A stretch of DNA of 64,000 nt, taken from Candidatus Binataceae bacterium (GTDB lineage: Bacteria > Desulfobacterota > Binatia > Binatales > Binataceae). Made by a program: the position numbers and the translations under genes. The stretch is from the NCBI GenBank assembly GCA_036495685.1, contig DASXMJ010000172.1, positions 1 to 64,000 of the forward strand, read 5' to 3'. Below the pieces are notes generated by a model. It did not search any database. It worked only from the letters and a program-made list of their open reading frames with translations, and was not told the origin of the DNA. Shown here piece by piece: positions 18,156 to 26,808 of the stretch (position 1 is its first letter; every line of letters begins with the position of its first letter).

Positions 18156-19331
18156 CTATCGAGCTGCAACTTTCTTCGGGAGCTGCCGCAATCGCTGTGC
18201 TGCCATGGCGATGGTTTCGTCGCTCTTTGAGAAAGTGAAGCGAACTTTGCTCCGCCCCAATTCGGGCCGGCTGTAGAAACTTGATCCTGGTACCGCTGCA
18301 ACGCCGACCTCGTCGAGCATGAAATCCGCGGTGGCGAAATCGTCAGCGAAGCCCAGGTGAGCGATGTCTGCCACGATATAGTATGCCCCGGCAGGTTGAC
18401 TGCATCGCAGCCCGGCCTCCGTCAGCGCATGATGCAGCATCCCACGCTTGCGTTCATACATCGCTGCCAGCTCCGCATAAAACGACTCCGGCAGGCGCAG
18501 GGCGACCGCGCCAGCTTCCTGCAGTGGATGTGGCGCACCGACGGTGAGGAAGTCGTGAACTTTACGTATCGCTGAGGTGATGCGCTCGCAGGCAATCGCG
18601 TACGCGAGACGCCACCCGGTTATCGAATAGGTTTTCGACAGGCCGCTGATCGTCACGGTTCGATCGGCCATGCCGGGCAGGGTCGCAATCGAGACGTGGC
18701 GTGCACCATCGTAGATGATGTGTTCGTAAATTTCGTCGGTGATCGCCAGCGTGTCATAGCGGCGGCACAGCGCGGCTATCGTCTCGAGTTCTGCGCGCGT
18801 GAATACCTTGCCGCTGGGATTGTGGGGAGTGTTGATGACGACGGCCTTGGTGTTTGGGCTAAATGCCGCTTCCAACTCGCGCCGATCGATCGAGAAGTCG
18901 GGGTCGCGAAGCGCAACGTATCGAGGAGTCGCGCCGGCAAGGATAACGTCGGGTCCGTAGTTCTCGTAAAACGGTTCGAAAATAACCACCTCGTCGCCCG
19001 GATTGATGACCGCCAGCATCGTGGCGATCATTGCCTCGGTCGCGCCACAGGTGACAGTGATGTTCAAATCGGGATCGCAGGTAATTCCGTTGTAGGAACG
19101 GACTTTCTCGGCGATCGCAATCCGGAAGTTGGGGGAACCGTGAGTTATGGCGTACTGATTGAATTCCTGATCGATCGCGGCTTTGGCCGCCTGCTTAAGC
19201 TCTTGGGGTGCCGCGAAGTCAGGAAAACCCTGCGCCAGATTCACCGCACCACATTTCAGCGCGCGCCGCGTCATCTCCCGGATGACGGACTCGGTGAAGA
19301 ACCGGGTTTTTAGCGAAACTTCAGTTGGCAT
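18156..19331 (-). CDS. PLP-dependent class I/II aminotransferase
   Basis: 391 residues of fold-type I. The PLP-binding lysine is K233 in GLSKTYSITGWR, and NTPHNPSG (168-175) and ITDEIYEH supply further cofactor contacts. The N-terminal VNLAQGFPDFAAPQEL block and CGATEAMIATM resemble kynurenine/glutamine and methionine aminotransferases of the YbdL/KAT group. The exact substrate is not certain. The small helix-turn-helix gene lies upstream on the same strand, 157 bases before its start. It is convergent with the DUF983 gene. Confidence 0.92.
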   Translation of the reverse strand: MPTEVSLKTRFFTESVIREMTRRALKCGAVNLAQGFPDFAAPQELKQAAKAAIDQEFNQYAITHGSPNFRIAIAEKVRSYNGITCDPDLNITVTCGATEAMIATMLAVINPGDEVVIFEPFYENYGPDVILAGATPRYVALRDPDFSIDRRELEAAFSPNTKAVVINTPHNPSGKVFTRAELETIAALCRRYDTLAITDEIYEHIIYDGARHVSIATLPGMADRTVTISGLSKTYSITGWRLAYAIACERITSAIRKVHDFLTVGAPHPLQEAGAVALRLPESFYAELAAMYERKRGMLHHALTEAGLRCSQPAGAYYIVADIAHLGFADDFATADFMLDEVGVAAVPGSSFYSRPELGRSKVRFTFSKSDETIAMAAQRLRQLPKKVAAR

Positions 19332-19488
19332 CCAGCGCCAGTCTACGCGCGAACCGCTTGTCGGACCATCGCGGCGGACTGCGCCACATTCGCGATACTC
19401 TGAGGAAGACGAGCGTTTTTCTGTGTGGCCACCAGCGGAGTGGGTCGGTTGGTGAAAGTCAGTAGGCGACGAGAAAAGATAGGGCGCG

Positions 19489-19701
19489 TCACTCCTTCAG
19501 CGTGTCGGCATCCTCGGCCAGCAGGATGGCACCCTGCTTCATTCGCCACTGATCAATGACCTCGACGTTGAAGCGCCAATCGCTTCCTATTTTGAATCCT
19601 GGCAGTAGTCCCTTCTTTAGCAATCGGTAGATTGTCGAACGGTGTACCCGCAGGTATTCGGCGAGTTCGTTCACAGTCAAGACTTTTACAGCTTGTGCCA
19701 T
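19489..19701 (-). CDS. Small helix-turn-helix (excisionase family) DNA-binding protein
   Basis: 70 residues, almost entirely a MerR/Xis-type winged helix: LTVNELAEYLRVHRSTIYRL, then a wing with GSDWRF. The fold is used by excisionases and small regulators. GGGGGTAAG lies about 10 bases before the ATG. It has no visible integrase partner, so a regulatory role is more likely than phage excision. The AT-rich intergenic island with a TTGTTTA inverted repeat lies directly upstream, a plausible operator for it. The aminotransferase gene follows 157 bases downstream on the same strand. Confidence 0.85.
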   Translation of the reverse strand: MAQAVKVLTVNELAEYLRVHRSTIYRLLKKGLLPGFKIGSDWRFNVEVIDQWRMKQGAILLAEDADTLKE

Positions 19702-20064
19702 CGAGTCAATCTTACCCCCGCCACGCTTCGTCTATCATGGTTTAATTCATACCTATAACGCCATAAAGATTCGAATGGGGCAACTCTTTGTTTACGATAA
19801 TTAAACAAGTTTTTGATCTTATAAGGACGGCTCTCTAATGTTCGTTAGTGTTGAAGGTCTCTGTGAGTCAATGAGTTTGAACCAAATTGAAGCCGGCGCT
19901 CGGAGCGGCGAACTGACCGTACATGTCGCAGTCGTTCGGCCATTCACCAACTCCCGGAGCCCCGAAAATGAATCCGCCTTGGCAAGTTCTGTAGTAAATC
20001 TAGGTTGCGAGGGTTCGGGCGCTGTTTGGAAAAGTCTGCCAAGTCGTTCGTCAAGCGAGTCGAA
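19702..20064. other. AT-rich intergenic island beside the HTH gene
   Basis: The bases from about 19735 to 19840 are clearly AT-rich compared with the GC-rich window. This stretch holds the inverted repeat at 19788-19808 and a purine-rich AAGGA at 19823-19827. No RNA gene is visible. It separates the HTH gene (minus) from genes on the plus strand. Confidence 0.5.
19788..19808. promoter_or_regulatory. Inverted repeat TTGTTTA-N7-TAAACAA, possible operator
   Basis: Two 7-base arms, TTGTTTA (19788-19794) and TAAACAA (19802-19808), frame a 7-base spacer. It lies 87 bases upstream of the HTH start codon on the plus-strand side. Dyad symmetry and AT content fit an HTH operator. This is inference; binding has not been shown. 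Confidence 0.4.
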
Positions 20065-20068
20065 ATGA
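19838..20068 (+). CDS. Possible small open frame, unknown
   Basis: 76 codons starting MFVSVEGLCESMSLNQIE. The only support is AAGGA ten bases before the ATG. The composition is serine-rich and has no recognisable domain, and it overlaps the next gene by 4 bases. It may instead be the leader of 20065-20649 or non-coding. I would not rely on it. Confidence 0.2.
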   Translation: MFVSVEGLCESMSLNQIEAGARSGELTVHVAVVRPFTNSRSPENESALASSVVNLGCEGSGAVWKSLPSRSSSESK

Positions 20069-20649
20069 TTCCCCCGGCGGGAGAGTATCGATACGAGATT
20101 CGCCGCACCGGTGAAGCCCTGGCGCGGGAGGAGACGACTTTCGACGGAAGGAAGATTGCCGGCTGGCGGCAATCACTGGAGGGAGCCAATCGCAACGAAG
20201 TCGAAGCCGAAATTTCACCCGAGGGCCTGGTGGTACGGGTGCGCTTGCGCTACGTACGCGGGCCCTTCTCGCGCAACGCAAGCTACGAGGCCGGCGACGA
20301 TTTTCTGCGTGGGAGCGTGAGCGCGCTGGGCGGGCGTAACGCGGTAACCGCCAAGCTGGGCAGATTCCGCGAGGTGAGTGCCGATTTCTTACTCTTCCGC
20401 GCGCTCACTCTCGGACATGTTCGTGAGCGGCGGCAGACACGATGGACCGGCAGAGTAGTCACTATCGATTCCGCGACCCTGGTCGCCACGTCCAACAAAC
20501 AATCGGCTCGGGCGGCGGACGATGGCGGACTTAGATGGGTTTACGAGCCGCGGATGGGGGACGTCGAGGACATTGAAATTGACCCGCAGGGAAGGGTGCT
20601 TTGCCGTCGCGACAACCGCGGCGGCGAGGCTACGCTCGTGGTCGGCTGA
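20065..20649 (+). CDS. Conserved-looking hypothetical protein, lipocalin/DUF-like
   Basis: 194 residues from the ATG at 20065; a TTG at 20005 in the same frame would add 20 residues of poor composition. The sequence is dense in alternating beta-strand pattern (for example GLVVRVRLRYVRGPF, VVTIDSATLVATSNKQ, RVLCRRDNRGGEATLVV), so an all-beta barrel is likely. It lacks a signal peptide, membrane helix or known catalytic motif. I do not recognise the family. It is convergent with the bactofilin gene, with only 9 bases between stop codons. Confidence 0.55.
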   Translation: MIPPAGEYRYEIRRTGEALAREETTFDGRKIAGWRQSLEGANRNEVEAEISPEGLVVRVRLRYVRGPFSRNASYEAGDDFLRGSVSALGGRNAVTAKLGRFREVSADFLLFRALTLGHVRERRQTRWTGRVVTIDSATLVATSNKQSARAADDGGLRWVYEPRMGDVEDIEIDPQGRVLCRRDNRGGEATLVVG

Positions 20650-20658
20650 ATCGGCGGC

Positions 20659-21003
20659 TTAAGCCGCAATTTTGTTGCGCGGCATCCGGCAGTCTCCGTC
20701 AAAGGTCGCGCCCTCGTTCAGCACTAGGCTCGGGGTGCTGATCGTGCATTGCGCCCGGGCGGTGGCAAGCAATTCGACACGTTCACGCGCCGTCACCTCG
20801 CCGCTGAAAACACCCGCGATAGTGACCCGCGTGGCGGAAATGCGGGCGGTCACCACTGCGCCGCTGGCGATCACGACGTCCTCGCCGGTTATCTCACCCT
20901 CGGCCTCGCCTTCGATTTTTACTGGACCGCGAAAATTCAACTTGCCCGAGATCTTGGAGCCCTTGCCGACCTTGGAATCGGTTGCGTCTTCCGGCGCTGG
21001 CAT
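20659..21003 (-). CDS. Bactofilin
   Basis: 114 residues from the ATG at 21003, preceded by AAAGGAAA about 9 bases upstream. The frame extends 17 codons further but that part has no family similarity. The bactofilin pattern of right-handed beta-helix repeats is clear: a glycine-spaced KISGKLNFRGPVKIEGEAEG start, then VVIASGAVVTARISATRVTIAG. Bactofilins form non-nucleotide-bound filaments that position envelope or cell-wall enzymes. Length and composition fit a short cytoplasmic bactofilin. Confidence 0.9.
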   Translation of the reverse strand: MPAPEDATDSKVGKGSKISGKLNFRGPVKIEGEAEGEITGEDVVIASGAVVTARISATRVTIAGVFSGEVTARERVELLATARAQCTISTPSLVLNEGATFDGDCRMPRNKIAA

Positions 21004-21179
21004 CGTTTGATGTTTCCTTTCAACGTTTCGGCTACCAATAGCGAATAAGCGCACAGATCGGCAATCTCATCCGAGATGGATAATCGCATCTGATGTTACG
21101 AAATGAATATCAAGAGCCCGGAACTTCCGCGATCTTGACTTTTGCGCGCCAGGTCGCAGCAGGTCACAATAAGGCTCCC

Positions 21180-23087
21180 ATGGGAAACCACAACCCGGCG
21201 GAGCACGGTCCCGAACGTGGTGGCGGTCAGGGCCTGGATCGCAATCAGTTCGAATCGGGCGATCGTGCGATCCTGGCCTTGCTGAAAAATACCCGGGCCG
21301 CCGATGAGACCGACTTGGTCGCGACCTTCCGCGATGGCGCCTACGAAGTTTGGTCACGCCGGGGCATGGTGCGATTCAAACGCTACACCCATCCGGGAGG
21401 CACGCTCCGATTCAAGGTGATCGAGCAAATCGGCGAGAACCCAGTAGCCAACCAGGACCCTTTCGCGATCGCCTCAATCGACGAAGAGCTGCAAGCCTCC
21501 GCTCGCAGCGGGAACAGTTCCAGCGATCCCAACCGCGCTTTTTTCGAGCCCGAGGTTCTGTCCCATCCCTACGCCTATGAGCGTATCGCGCAAGTTTTCG
21601 ATAGTCCTCGGGGGCCGGATCTGATCGTCAGCCCCAAAGCTTATGCATACGGGCTCCAGCCCGGGCAGCACGGTGCCCTCGATGTTGTGCAATCGCGCGC
21701 GCCGCTGGTCTTGGCCGGTTGTGGAATCACCGGCGGCCAGTACGAGCTTCCCGCGCGACAGGTGGATATCGCTCCAACCATCGCGCGCATCATGCACTTT
21801 CCAGAATTGGAGGGGCGTGGTGCAGACGGTGCGCCGGCGCGGGTGATGCTCAAGCGCCAGGACGGCGTGGCACTGATGGACATTGTCGATCACAACGCGC
21901 GCGCACCGGAGCTCGTGTACCTGATCTTGCTCGACGGCTTGTCGCACAGCGAGCTGGTCTGGCAGTTGCAGCACAATCGGTCGGCGATTCCCGCCATCGC
22001 TTCGCTGGTCGAACGCGGCGCGTTTCTCCAGTACGGCTCGATTGTAAACTTTCCGAGCATCACCTGGCCGAGTCATTCGACCATCATGACCGGCACCTGG
22101 TGCGGCCATCACGACATCGTCAATCCAACCTTTCATCTGCGCGAGCATCGAGAGACCGTTCCAATTCAGGGCAACATCTTTGAGATGGAACACCACCTCA
22201 ACCCCGAGGTCGAAACCCTCTACGAGGCGTTCAAGCGCGCACTCGGATCGGACGCGATCACCGCATCGATTCACGAGCCGCAATCCCGGGGCGCGGATCA
22301 CGCGGTCTTCGAACGGCGCATCCTGGGCGACAAGGCGCGCCTTAAGGCCTTGACCCAGGAGATGTCGGCTGAGGTCAGCCCGCGCTGGATGTCCGACAAT
22401 TTGCCCGGCATGTATCGCGAGGAAATCGTCGACGTACGCGGGATGGCGCAGGTTCTCAATCTGTTCGACCACTGCGGCGCGAATCATCCCGTGTTTGTGG
22501 CTCACGAATTCGTGCTCACCGACGGGGCGGGGCACGACTACGGACCGCATCACGACGGCCTGCGCGAGGCCATCTATCGCACCGACCGACGCATCGGGAA
22601 GATTTTTGCGATGCTTCGCGAACGCGGACTGTTTGACTCCGCGTTGTTCGTCCTGACCTCTGATCACGGCATGGCGGCGCAACGTACCGAGTTGAAGGCG
22701 AATCCGGCGCGCGCGCCGAGCGCAGCTGGAATCAAGGGCGTGTTCGCCGAGCCGATGATCTATCTGAGAGATCTCGCCGTCGCTTGTGAACGGGCGCGGG
22801 ATCTGAGGAGCCTCCGCGTAGTGGTGACCGACAACGACCGTCTGCCCGATGATGTGCACCCCCCGGTCGCCGAAGCACGGGTCACCGTTGTCGCCCGCGA
22901 GCAGAGCCCGATAGGCGAGGCACTGACCACGCAATCGGGCAGCGCCGCCTTCGCGACCCCCGCCAACCTGAGTGACAGCGAACTCACGGTGCGAATCGAG
23001 CACCCGAATTTCAACTCACGTACGGTCACGGGAGACGGCACGCCGATCCGTCCGGATTTGAAGAAACTGCTCTACGGCAAGTCCTGA
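21180..23087 (+). CDS. Alkaline phosphatase superfamily phosphodiesterase with permuted motif order
   Basis: 635 residues from the ATG at 21180 (AAGG 8-9 bases upstream; an in-frame ATG at 21093 adds a low-similarity leader). It carries the catalytic elements of nucleotide pyrophosphatase/phosphodiesterases: LLDG with metal D252, the nucleophile T295 in PSITWPSH, DGAGHDYG with D448 and H452, and SDHGM with D495 and H496. In standard family members the last metal histidine, in an HG-x-VPL-x-G segment, comes after SDHGM. Here an HGALDVVQSRAPLVLAG segment with H164 precedes the catalytic core, and the C-terminal tail lacks it. This implies either circular permutation or a second degenerate domain. 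The chain is cytoplasmic as far as I can tell. The substrate is unknown. Confidence 0.8.
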   Translation: MGNHNPAEHGPERGGGQGLDRNQFESGDRAILALLKNTRAADETDLVATFRDGAYEVWSRRGMVRFKRYTHPGGTLRFKVIEQIGENPVANQDPFAIASIDEELQASARSGNSSSDPNRAFFEPEVLSHPYAYERIAQVFDSPRGPDLIVSPKAYAYGLQPGQHGALDVVQSRAPLVLAGCGITGGQYELPARQVDIAPTIARIMHFPELEGRGADGAPARVMLKRQDGVALMDIVDHNARAPELVYLILLDGLSHSELVWQLQHNRSAIPAIASLVERGAFLQYGSIVNFPSITWPSHSTIMTGTWCGHHDIVNPTFHLREHRETVPIQGNIFEMEHHLNPEVETLYEAFKRALGSDAITASIHEPQSRGADHAVFERRILGDKARLKALTQEMSAEVSPRWMSDNLPGMYREEIVDVRGMAQVLNLFDHCGANHPVFVAHEFVLTDGAGHDYGPHHDGLREAIYRTDRRIGKIFAMLRERGLFDSALFVLTSDHGMAAQRTELKANPARAPSAAGIKGVFAEPMIYLRDLAVACERARDLRSLRVVVTDNDRLPDDVHPPVAEARVTVVAREQSPIGEALTTQSGSAAFATPANLSDSELTVRIEHPNFNSRTVTGDGTPIRPDLKKLLYGKS

Positions 23088-23155
23088 TCGCCTCCGACCT
23101 CGGCGGCTCGCATCATTTTTTTCGGCCCGCATCAGGCCGTGCTAAGCTCGGTGGT

Positions 23156-23935
23156 ATGCACGATCTCGAGGGCAAAGTCGCACTAGTAACGGGAGGGACG
23201 CGGGGTCTCGGGCGCGCGATTTCGCGGCGCTTTGCCATGTTGGGCGCGACCGTCGCGATGAACTATCGGCGCGATGAGGATAGCGCCACAGCCGCGCTCG
23301 CCGAGGTCCGTGCGATCGCGCCTCAATCGATACTCATCCGGGCCGACCTGGAGAGCGAGGCCGAGGTACGAACCATGGTCGCGCGGGCGGCATCGGAGCT
23401 GGGGCACGTCGATATTCTGGTGGCGAACGCGGCCGCTACCGCATTTAAGCCTCTGCTGGAAGCCAAGCCACACAATCTCCAACGTACCTTCAACCTGAGC
23501 GTAGGAGGGTTCGTCGCGGCCGTGCAGGAAGCGTCGCGCGTCATGCCGGACGGCGGGCGCGTGCTCATGGTCTCGGGAATCGATTCGATTCGGAATCTGC
23601 CGGGACATGGCGTGCTCGGTGCTGCCAAGGCTGCGCTGGAAAGCATGGTGCGCGACTTCGCTTTCGAGCTGGGCCCCCGCGGGATCACGGTCAACGGGCT
23701 GAACGTTGGCTATATCGACACCGATTCTGCACGCTTCTACACGCGCTATCTCGGGATCTCATGGGAAGAATTCAAGGGCCGATGCGAACAGCGATCGGCG
23801 CTGAAGCGTCTGCCCTCTCTCGACGAGGTCGCCTCGGTCGCCTGTCTGATCTGCCTGCCGGAGGCCAGCTACCTGACCGGGCAGACCATCCTGGTGGATG
23901 GCGGGTTTACCTTGCACTTTCCTGGCGCTGAGTGA
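23156..23935 (+). CDS. SDR family oxidoreductase with catalytic tyrosine missing
   Basis: 259 residues, classical Rossmann SDR: GGTRGLG (13-19), NAAA (91-94) and a C-terminal VDGGFTLHF. The layout is FabL-like (enoyl-ACP reductase) because serine S140 is followed by K158 in GAAKAALES. FabL puts tyrosine seven residues before that lysine. Here that position is H151, and the classical position four before is L154. No tyrosine is available at either place, so the activity is uncertain: it may be inactive, use another acid, or belong to a group with a different mechanism. It lies downstream of the phosphodiesterase on the same strand, after 68 bases. Confidence 0.85.
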   Translation: MHDLEGKVALVTGGTRGLGRAISRRFAMLGATVAMNYRRDEDSATAALAEVRAIAPQSILIRADLESEAEVRTMVARAASELGHVDILVANAAATAFKPLLEAKPHNLQRTFNLSVGGFVAAVQEASRVMPDGGRVLMVSGIDSIRNLPGHGVLGAAKAALESMVRDFAFELGPRGITVNGLNVGYIDTDSARFYTRYLGISWEEFKGRCEQRSALKRLPSLDEVASVACLICLPEASYLTGQTILVDGGFTLHFPGAE

Positions 23936-24261
23936 GCGGCTGTCTTAAAGGGCGGCGACCAAGCCTGGGCTCGTGCGAAGGAATCAACGCCCACCAGGAG
24001 GTGGTGTGGAATTCGGGTTCCCCGCATCGATTTAGAGAATAGGAATAGCCGTAGAGCGCGTATTTTCACCGCCTGAAGCGAAAGGCGAAGAGTCCAAGAA
24101 AGCGCGATTGCATCCTTGTTGTCCCTCGAATGCCTCACTCGCGCTACGAGCTGTCCGATGAGGGCCCGCCGGCGAATTACACAGGGCCGTGCCTCGGTTG
24201 TCTGGGCCGATCGAAGCCGTACTTTCCCGGAAGCGCAGGAGCGCCTGCGCGCTCAAGCCGA
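23936..24261. other. Intergenic region between SDR and DUF6081-like gene
   Basis: The 326 bases have no supported gene. A stem CCACC-AGGA-GGTGG (23991-24004) lies inside a weaker outer pairing GAAT to ATTC (23981-24014), without a T-run. Open frames here on the plus strand run antisense into the DUF6081-like gene. The hairpin could be the end of the upstream transcript. Confidence 0.4.
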
Positions 24262-25035
24262 CTATTTCGCGGGGCGGCGAACTATTTTGATGTTGCCCCA
24301 CCTGCCGATCGCCCCTTGCCCGTGGCACGAGACACTCCCCTTGCCGGGTTGGAGGTCTTTTTCGCTCATCAGTCCCATCGCAAGGGTGCAGGGGCCAAGC
24401 CTGAAAGGCACGTTCGAATAGCAACGCACCTCGGTCTCATCCATGAGGAAAGTTATCCGGTCCGCACTCGAGTCGTAGACAATCTCGTAGTGATGCTGCT
24501 GGCCAGTTTGCGTCGAGCCTCGCATTTCCTCGAACAGACAAAAATACTTGGGCCCGCGCGCCGGCGTCGCATCGGGGACGCCCGGGAAGGGAAGTTTGCC
24601 GTAGACCGTCGCCACCATGTCGTTGCCTACAAAAAAATCCAGCGCAGCGCCGCTTGAAAAATCCAGCACGTTGAACGATACGAACCCGTCGTACAGATCC
24701 TGCGGACGCCCACCGACGATGGTTGCCGCGAGGTCGAAGGAGAACGAAATCGTACCGCTGGCCGGCGGCGCGAACGACGCAGTGCTGAAGTACATGTGCT
24801 TGGCATTGTCCAGGATCTGTTCGCTGTCGTGGTGCCGCGTGTAGGGAACCGCGGCGACGCGCAGAAATCCGTCCTGGATGATCACCACCGCTCCCGGCTC
24901 CTGGTATTGCCAGAAGCTTCCGTCGGGGAGCGGAAAGCCGGCGGGAACCCACTGGCCTTCGCCGGTAATCACCGACGAAAAATTTGAATAATCGATGGTC
25001 TCTTCGCCGGTCACCGAGTTGCTCATCACCACCAT
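24262..25035 (-). CDS. DUF6081-like all-beta protein
   Basis: 257 residues from the ATG at 25035 (AGGA about 9 bases upstream). An in-frame start at 25092 or 25026 is possible. The pattern is beta-rich, glycine-turn, resembling a lectin-like jelly roll: TISFSFDLAATIVGGRPQ, DGFVSFNVLDFSSG, AALDFFVGNDMVATVYGK. Strand content, length and the early DGSFWQYQEPG block resemble the DUF6081 family of Actinobacteria and some environmental bacteria. No catalytic residues or signal peptide stand out. It is divergent from the methyltransferase gene, with start codons under 100 bases apart. Function unknown. Confidence 0.6.
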   Translation of the reverse strand: MVVMSNSVTGEETIDYSNFSSVITGEGQWVPAGFPLPDGSFWQYQEPGAVVIIQDGFLRVAAVPYTRHHDSEQILDNAKHMYFSTASFAPPASGTISFSFDLAATIVGGRPQDLYDGFVSFNVLDFSSGAALDFFVGNDMVATVYGKLPFPGVPDATPARGPKYFCLFEEMRGSTQTGQQHHYEIVYDSSADRITFLMDETEVRCYSNVPFRLGPCTLAMGLMSEKDLQPGKGSVSCHGQGAIGRWGNIKIVRRPAK

Positions 25036-25130
25036 CCGTTCAGTTCCTGAGTCAGCGTTATCGAGCGAATCATTCACTGGCGAGCGACGCAAGCTGTGCT
25101 CGTGGGTTGGTTTCGGCTAGTCAATTGGAG

Positions 25131-25907
25131 GTGGCGCTTTACGACAACATCGGAATTGGCTACGACACCACCCGGCGTGCGGATCCATTTATTCTCTCGC
25201 GTTTGCTCCATCATCTTGCTCCCGTCAAAGGTCGTCTTTATCTCGACGTGGGATGCGGGACCGGCAACTACACCGCCGCGATCGGCGCGGCGGGCGTGCG
25301 GATTGCCGGTGTCGATCCTTCGCGCACGATGCTCGCTCGTGCGCGCGAGAAAAGTCCCGCTCTCGCCTTGCACAATGCGCGCGCCGAAGCTCTCCCCTTC
25401 AAGACCGAATCCTTTGCGGGTGCTACCTGTACCTTCGTTCATCACCATATGGACGACCCAGTCGCGGCATTTCGCGAGGTCCATCGCGTCCTTCGTCCTG
25501 GTTCCCGGCTGGTTCTTTTCAACAGCACCGTGGAGCAGATGCGCCACTACTGGCTTCGCGAATACTTTCCCAATTCCCTGGCCCAGGCCGCCGCTCCCAT
25601 CGAGCGCTACGAGGCGCGTGACGCGCTGGCGGCCGCGGACTTTGTGATCAGGACCGTGGAACCCTACGTGGTCAGCGAAGATCTGCGTGATTGGTTTCTG
25701 CTGTGCGGAAAAAACCGGCCGGAGCTTTACCTCGATCCGAACGTGCGTGCCGGAATTTCAATGTTTGCCGCTGCGCGCGACCAAAGCGAAATTGAAGGCG
25801 GCGTCGAGAAACTGCGAAAGGACATTGTCTCGGGCCGAATCGCCGAGGTGCAGCGAAAGTACGCCTGGGACGGTGGCGACTATACCTTCACCGTCGCAGT
25901 TCGATAG
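25131..25907 (+). CDS. SAM-dependent methyltransferase (class I)
   Basis: 258 residues from the GTG at 25131 (VALYDNIGIGYDTTRR), where family similarity begins. The ribosome-binding site GGAGG overlaps that codon, so a TTG at 25125 is an alternative. SAM motif I is LDVGCGTGNYTAAIG. Post-I IAGVDPSR and motif II AEALPFKTESFAGATCTF fit Methyltransf_11. A later LRPGSRLVLFN is motif III. The nature of the acceptor is not visible. It is divergent from the DUF6081-like gene and convergent with the following SDR. Confidence 0.87.
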   Translation: MALYDNIGIGYDTTRRADPFILSRLLHHLAPVKGRLYLDVGCGTGNYTAAIGAAGVRIAGVDPSRTMLARAREKSPALALHNARAEALPFKTESFAGATCTFVHHHMDDPVAAFREVHRVLRPGSRLVLFNSTVEQMRHYWLREYFPNSLAQAAAPIERYEARDALAAADFVIRTVEPYVVSEDLRDWFLLCGKNRPELYLDPNVRAGISMFAAARDQSEIEGGVEKLRKDIVSGRIAEVQRKYAWDGGDYTFTVAVR

Positions 25908-26018
25908 ACGGTTCTCCAAAAAACCGGGCGGACGGCCACGTCCCGGAAACCGCCAACTGCGTTTCCCTGCAGCGGAACATCTGCCGGCTGCGCCCCTGCT
26001 CTTCTCGGCCACCCCGGT

Positions 26019-26804
26019 TCATACGCGGCACATCAAGCCGCCGTCCACGATGATCGCCTCGCCCGTAACGAACCCTGCCGCCGGCGAAACCAGGTAGAGG
26101 AGGGCGCCCCCGATTTCCTCCGGTTTGACCAGCCGATTGGAAGGCAAATACTTGAGCAGGGTCTTTTTGAAGTTCTCGTCGGCGTTAGTTGGACTCGCTG
26201 GCTCTTCGAGCCACCCGGTCTCCAGCGCGTTGACCCGGATCCCCTTGCGCGCCCATTCGAGTGCCAGCGCGCGAGTGAGGTTTAAAACGCCCGCCTTGGC
26301 CATGCAGTAGAGAGTGGCATTGGGTACGCCCCGATCGGCGAGCACCGAAATGATGTTTACGATCACGCCGCTGCCCTGGCGCAGCATCACCCGGCCGCCT
26401 TCCTGACAGGAAGTCCACACGCGCTTGAGGTTGCCGTCCATCACTCGATCGAAGGCGGTGTCGTCGGCGATTTCGGCAGGGCCGTACCAGGGTGCATCGA
26501 GGGCATTGACCAGGATGTCGAGTCGGCCCAACTGCTTGGCCGCGAGATCGGCAGTCGCGCTGAGATCGGCGCGTACCGCGCTGTTCTGGACCTGGAGGAT
26601 GGGCTTCTCGCCAACCGCCTGAACGGCCTTGGCGATTTCTCTCAGCTTGGCGTCGGTCCCCGGCTCCTGCGATGCGATGAGCAGTTTGGCTCCGGCCTCG
26701 GCCAGCGCAACCGCGGCGGCGCGTCCGACCACGGTTTCCGCGCCAACTACCAGCGCGCCGCGCCCTTCCAGTGAGAAGTCATTCGCGATTCCGTCTGATG
26801 GCAT
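26019..26804 (-). CDS. SDR family oxidoreductase
   Basis: 261 residues from the ATG at 26804. Earlier in-frame codons to 26840 would overlap the next gene. The classical fold has VGAETVVGRAAA (glycine-rich loop altered from TGxxxGxG, with VGAETVVGR), then a catalytic YCMAK (tyrosine and lysine of YxxxK) in ATLYCMAKAGV and a serine in IISVLADRG. The glycine-poor cofactor loop suggests altered nucleotide preference. The usual NNAG reads VNALDAPWYGP here. The C-terminal VTGEAIIVDGGLMCR is typical. It begins 4 bases after the neighbouring SDR gene, so they are co-transcribed. Confidence 0.85.
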   Translation of the reverse strand: MPSDGIANDFSLEGRGALVVGAETVVGRAAAVALAEAGAKLLIASQEPGTDAKLREIAKAVQAVGEKPILQVQNSAVRADLSATADLAAKQLGRLDILVNALDAPWYGPAEIADDTAFDRVMDGNLKRVWTSCQEGGRVMLRQGSGVIVNIISVLADRGVPNATLYCMAKAGVLNLTRALALEWARKGIRVNALETGWLEEPASPTNADENFKKTLLKYLPSNRLVKPEEIGGALLYLVSPAAGFVTGEAIIVDGGLMCRV

Positions 26805-26808
26805 GGCT

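Noticed and set aside
21474-23003. Minus-strand open frame of 509 codons
   Set aside because: Lies entirely antisense to the phosphodiesterase; it is a GC-rich artefact without any motif.
23981-24014. Hairpin CCACC-AGGA-GGTGG as a structured RNA or terminator
   Set aside because: Stem is short, the outer pairing is imperfect and there is no T-run; too little to call an RNA.
24130-24657. Plus-strand open frame of 175 codons
   Set aside because: Overlaps the DUF6081-like gene on the other strand and shows no ribosome-binding site or domain.
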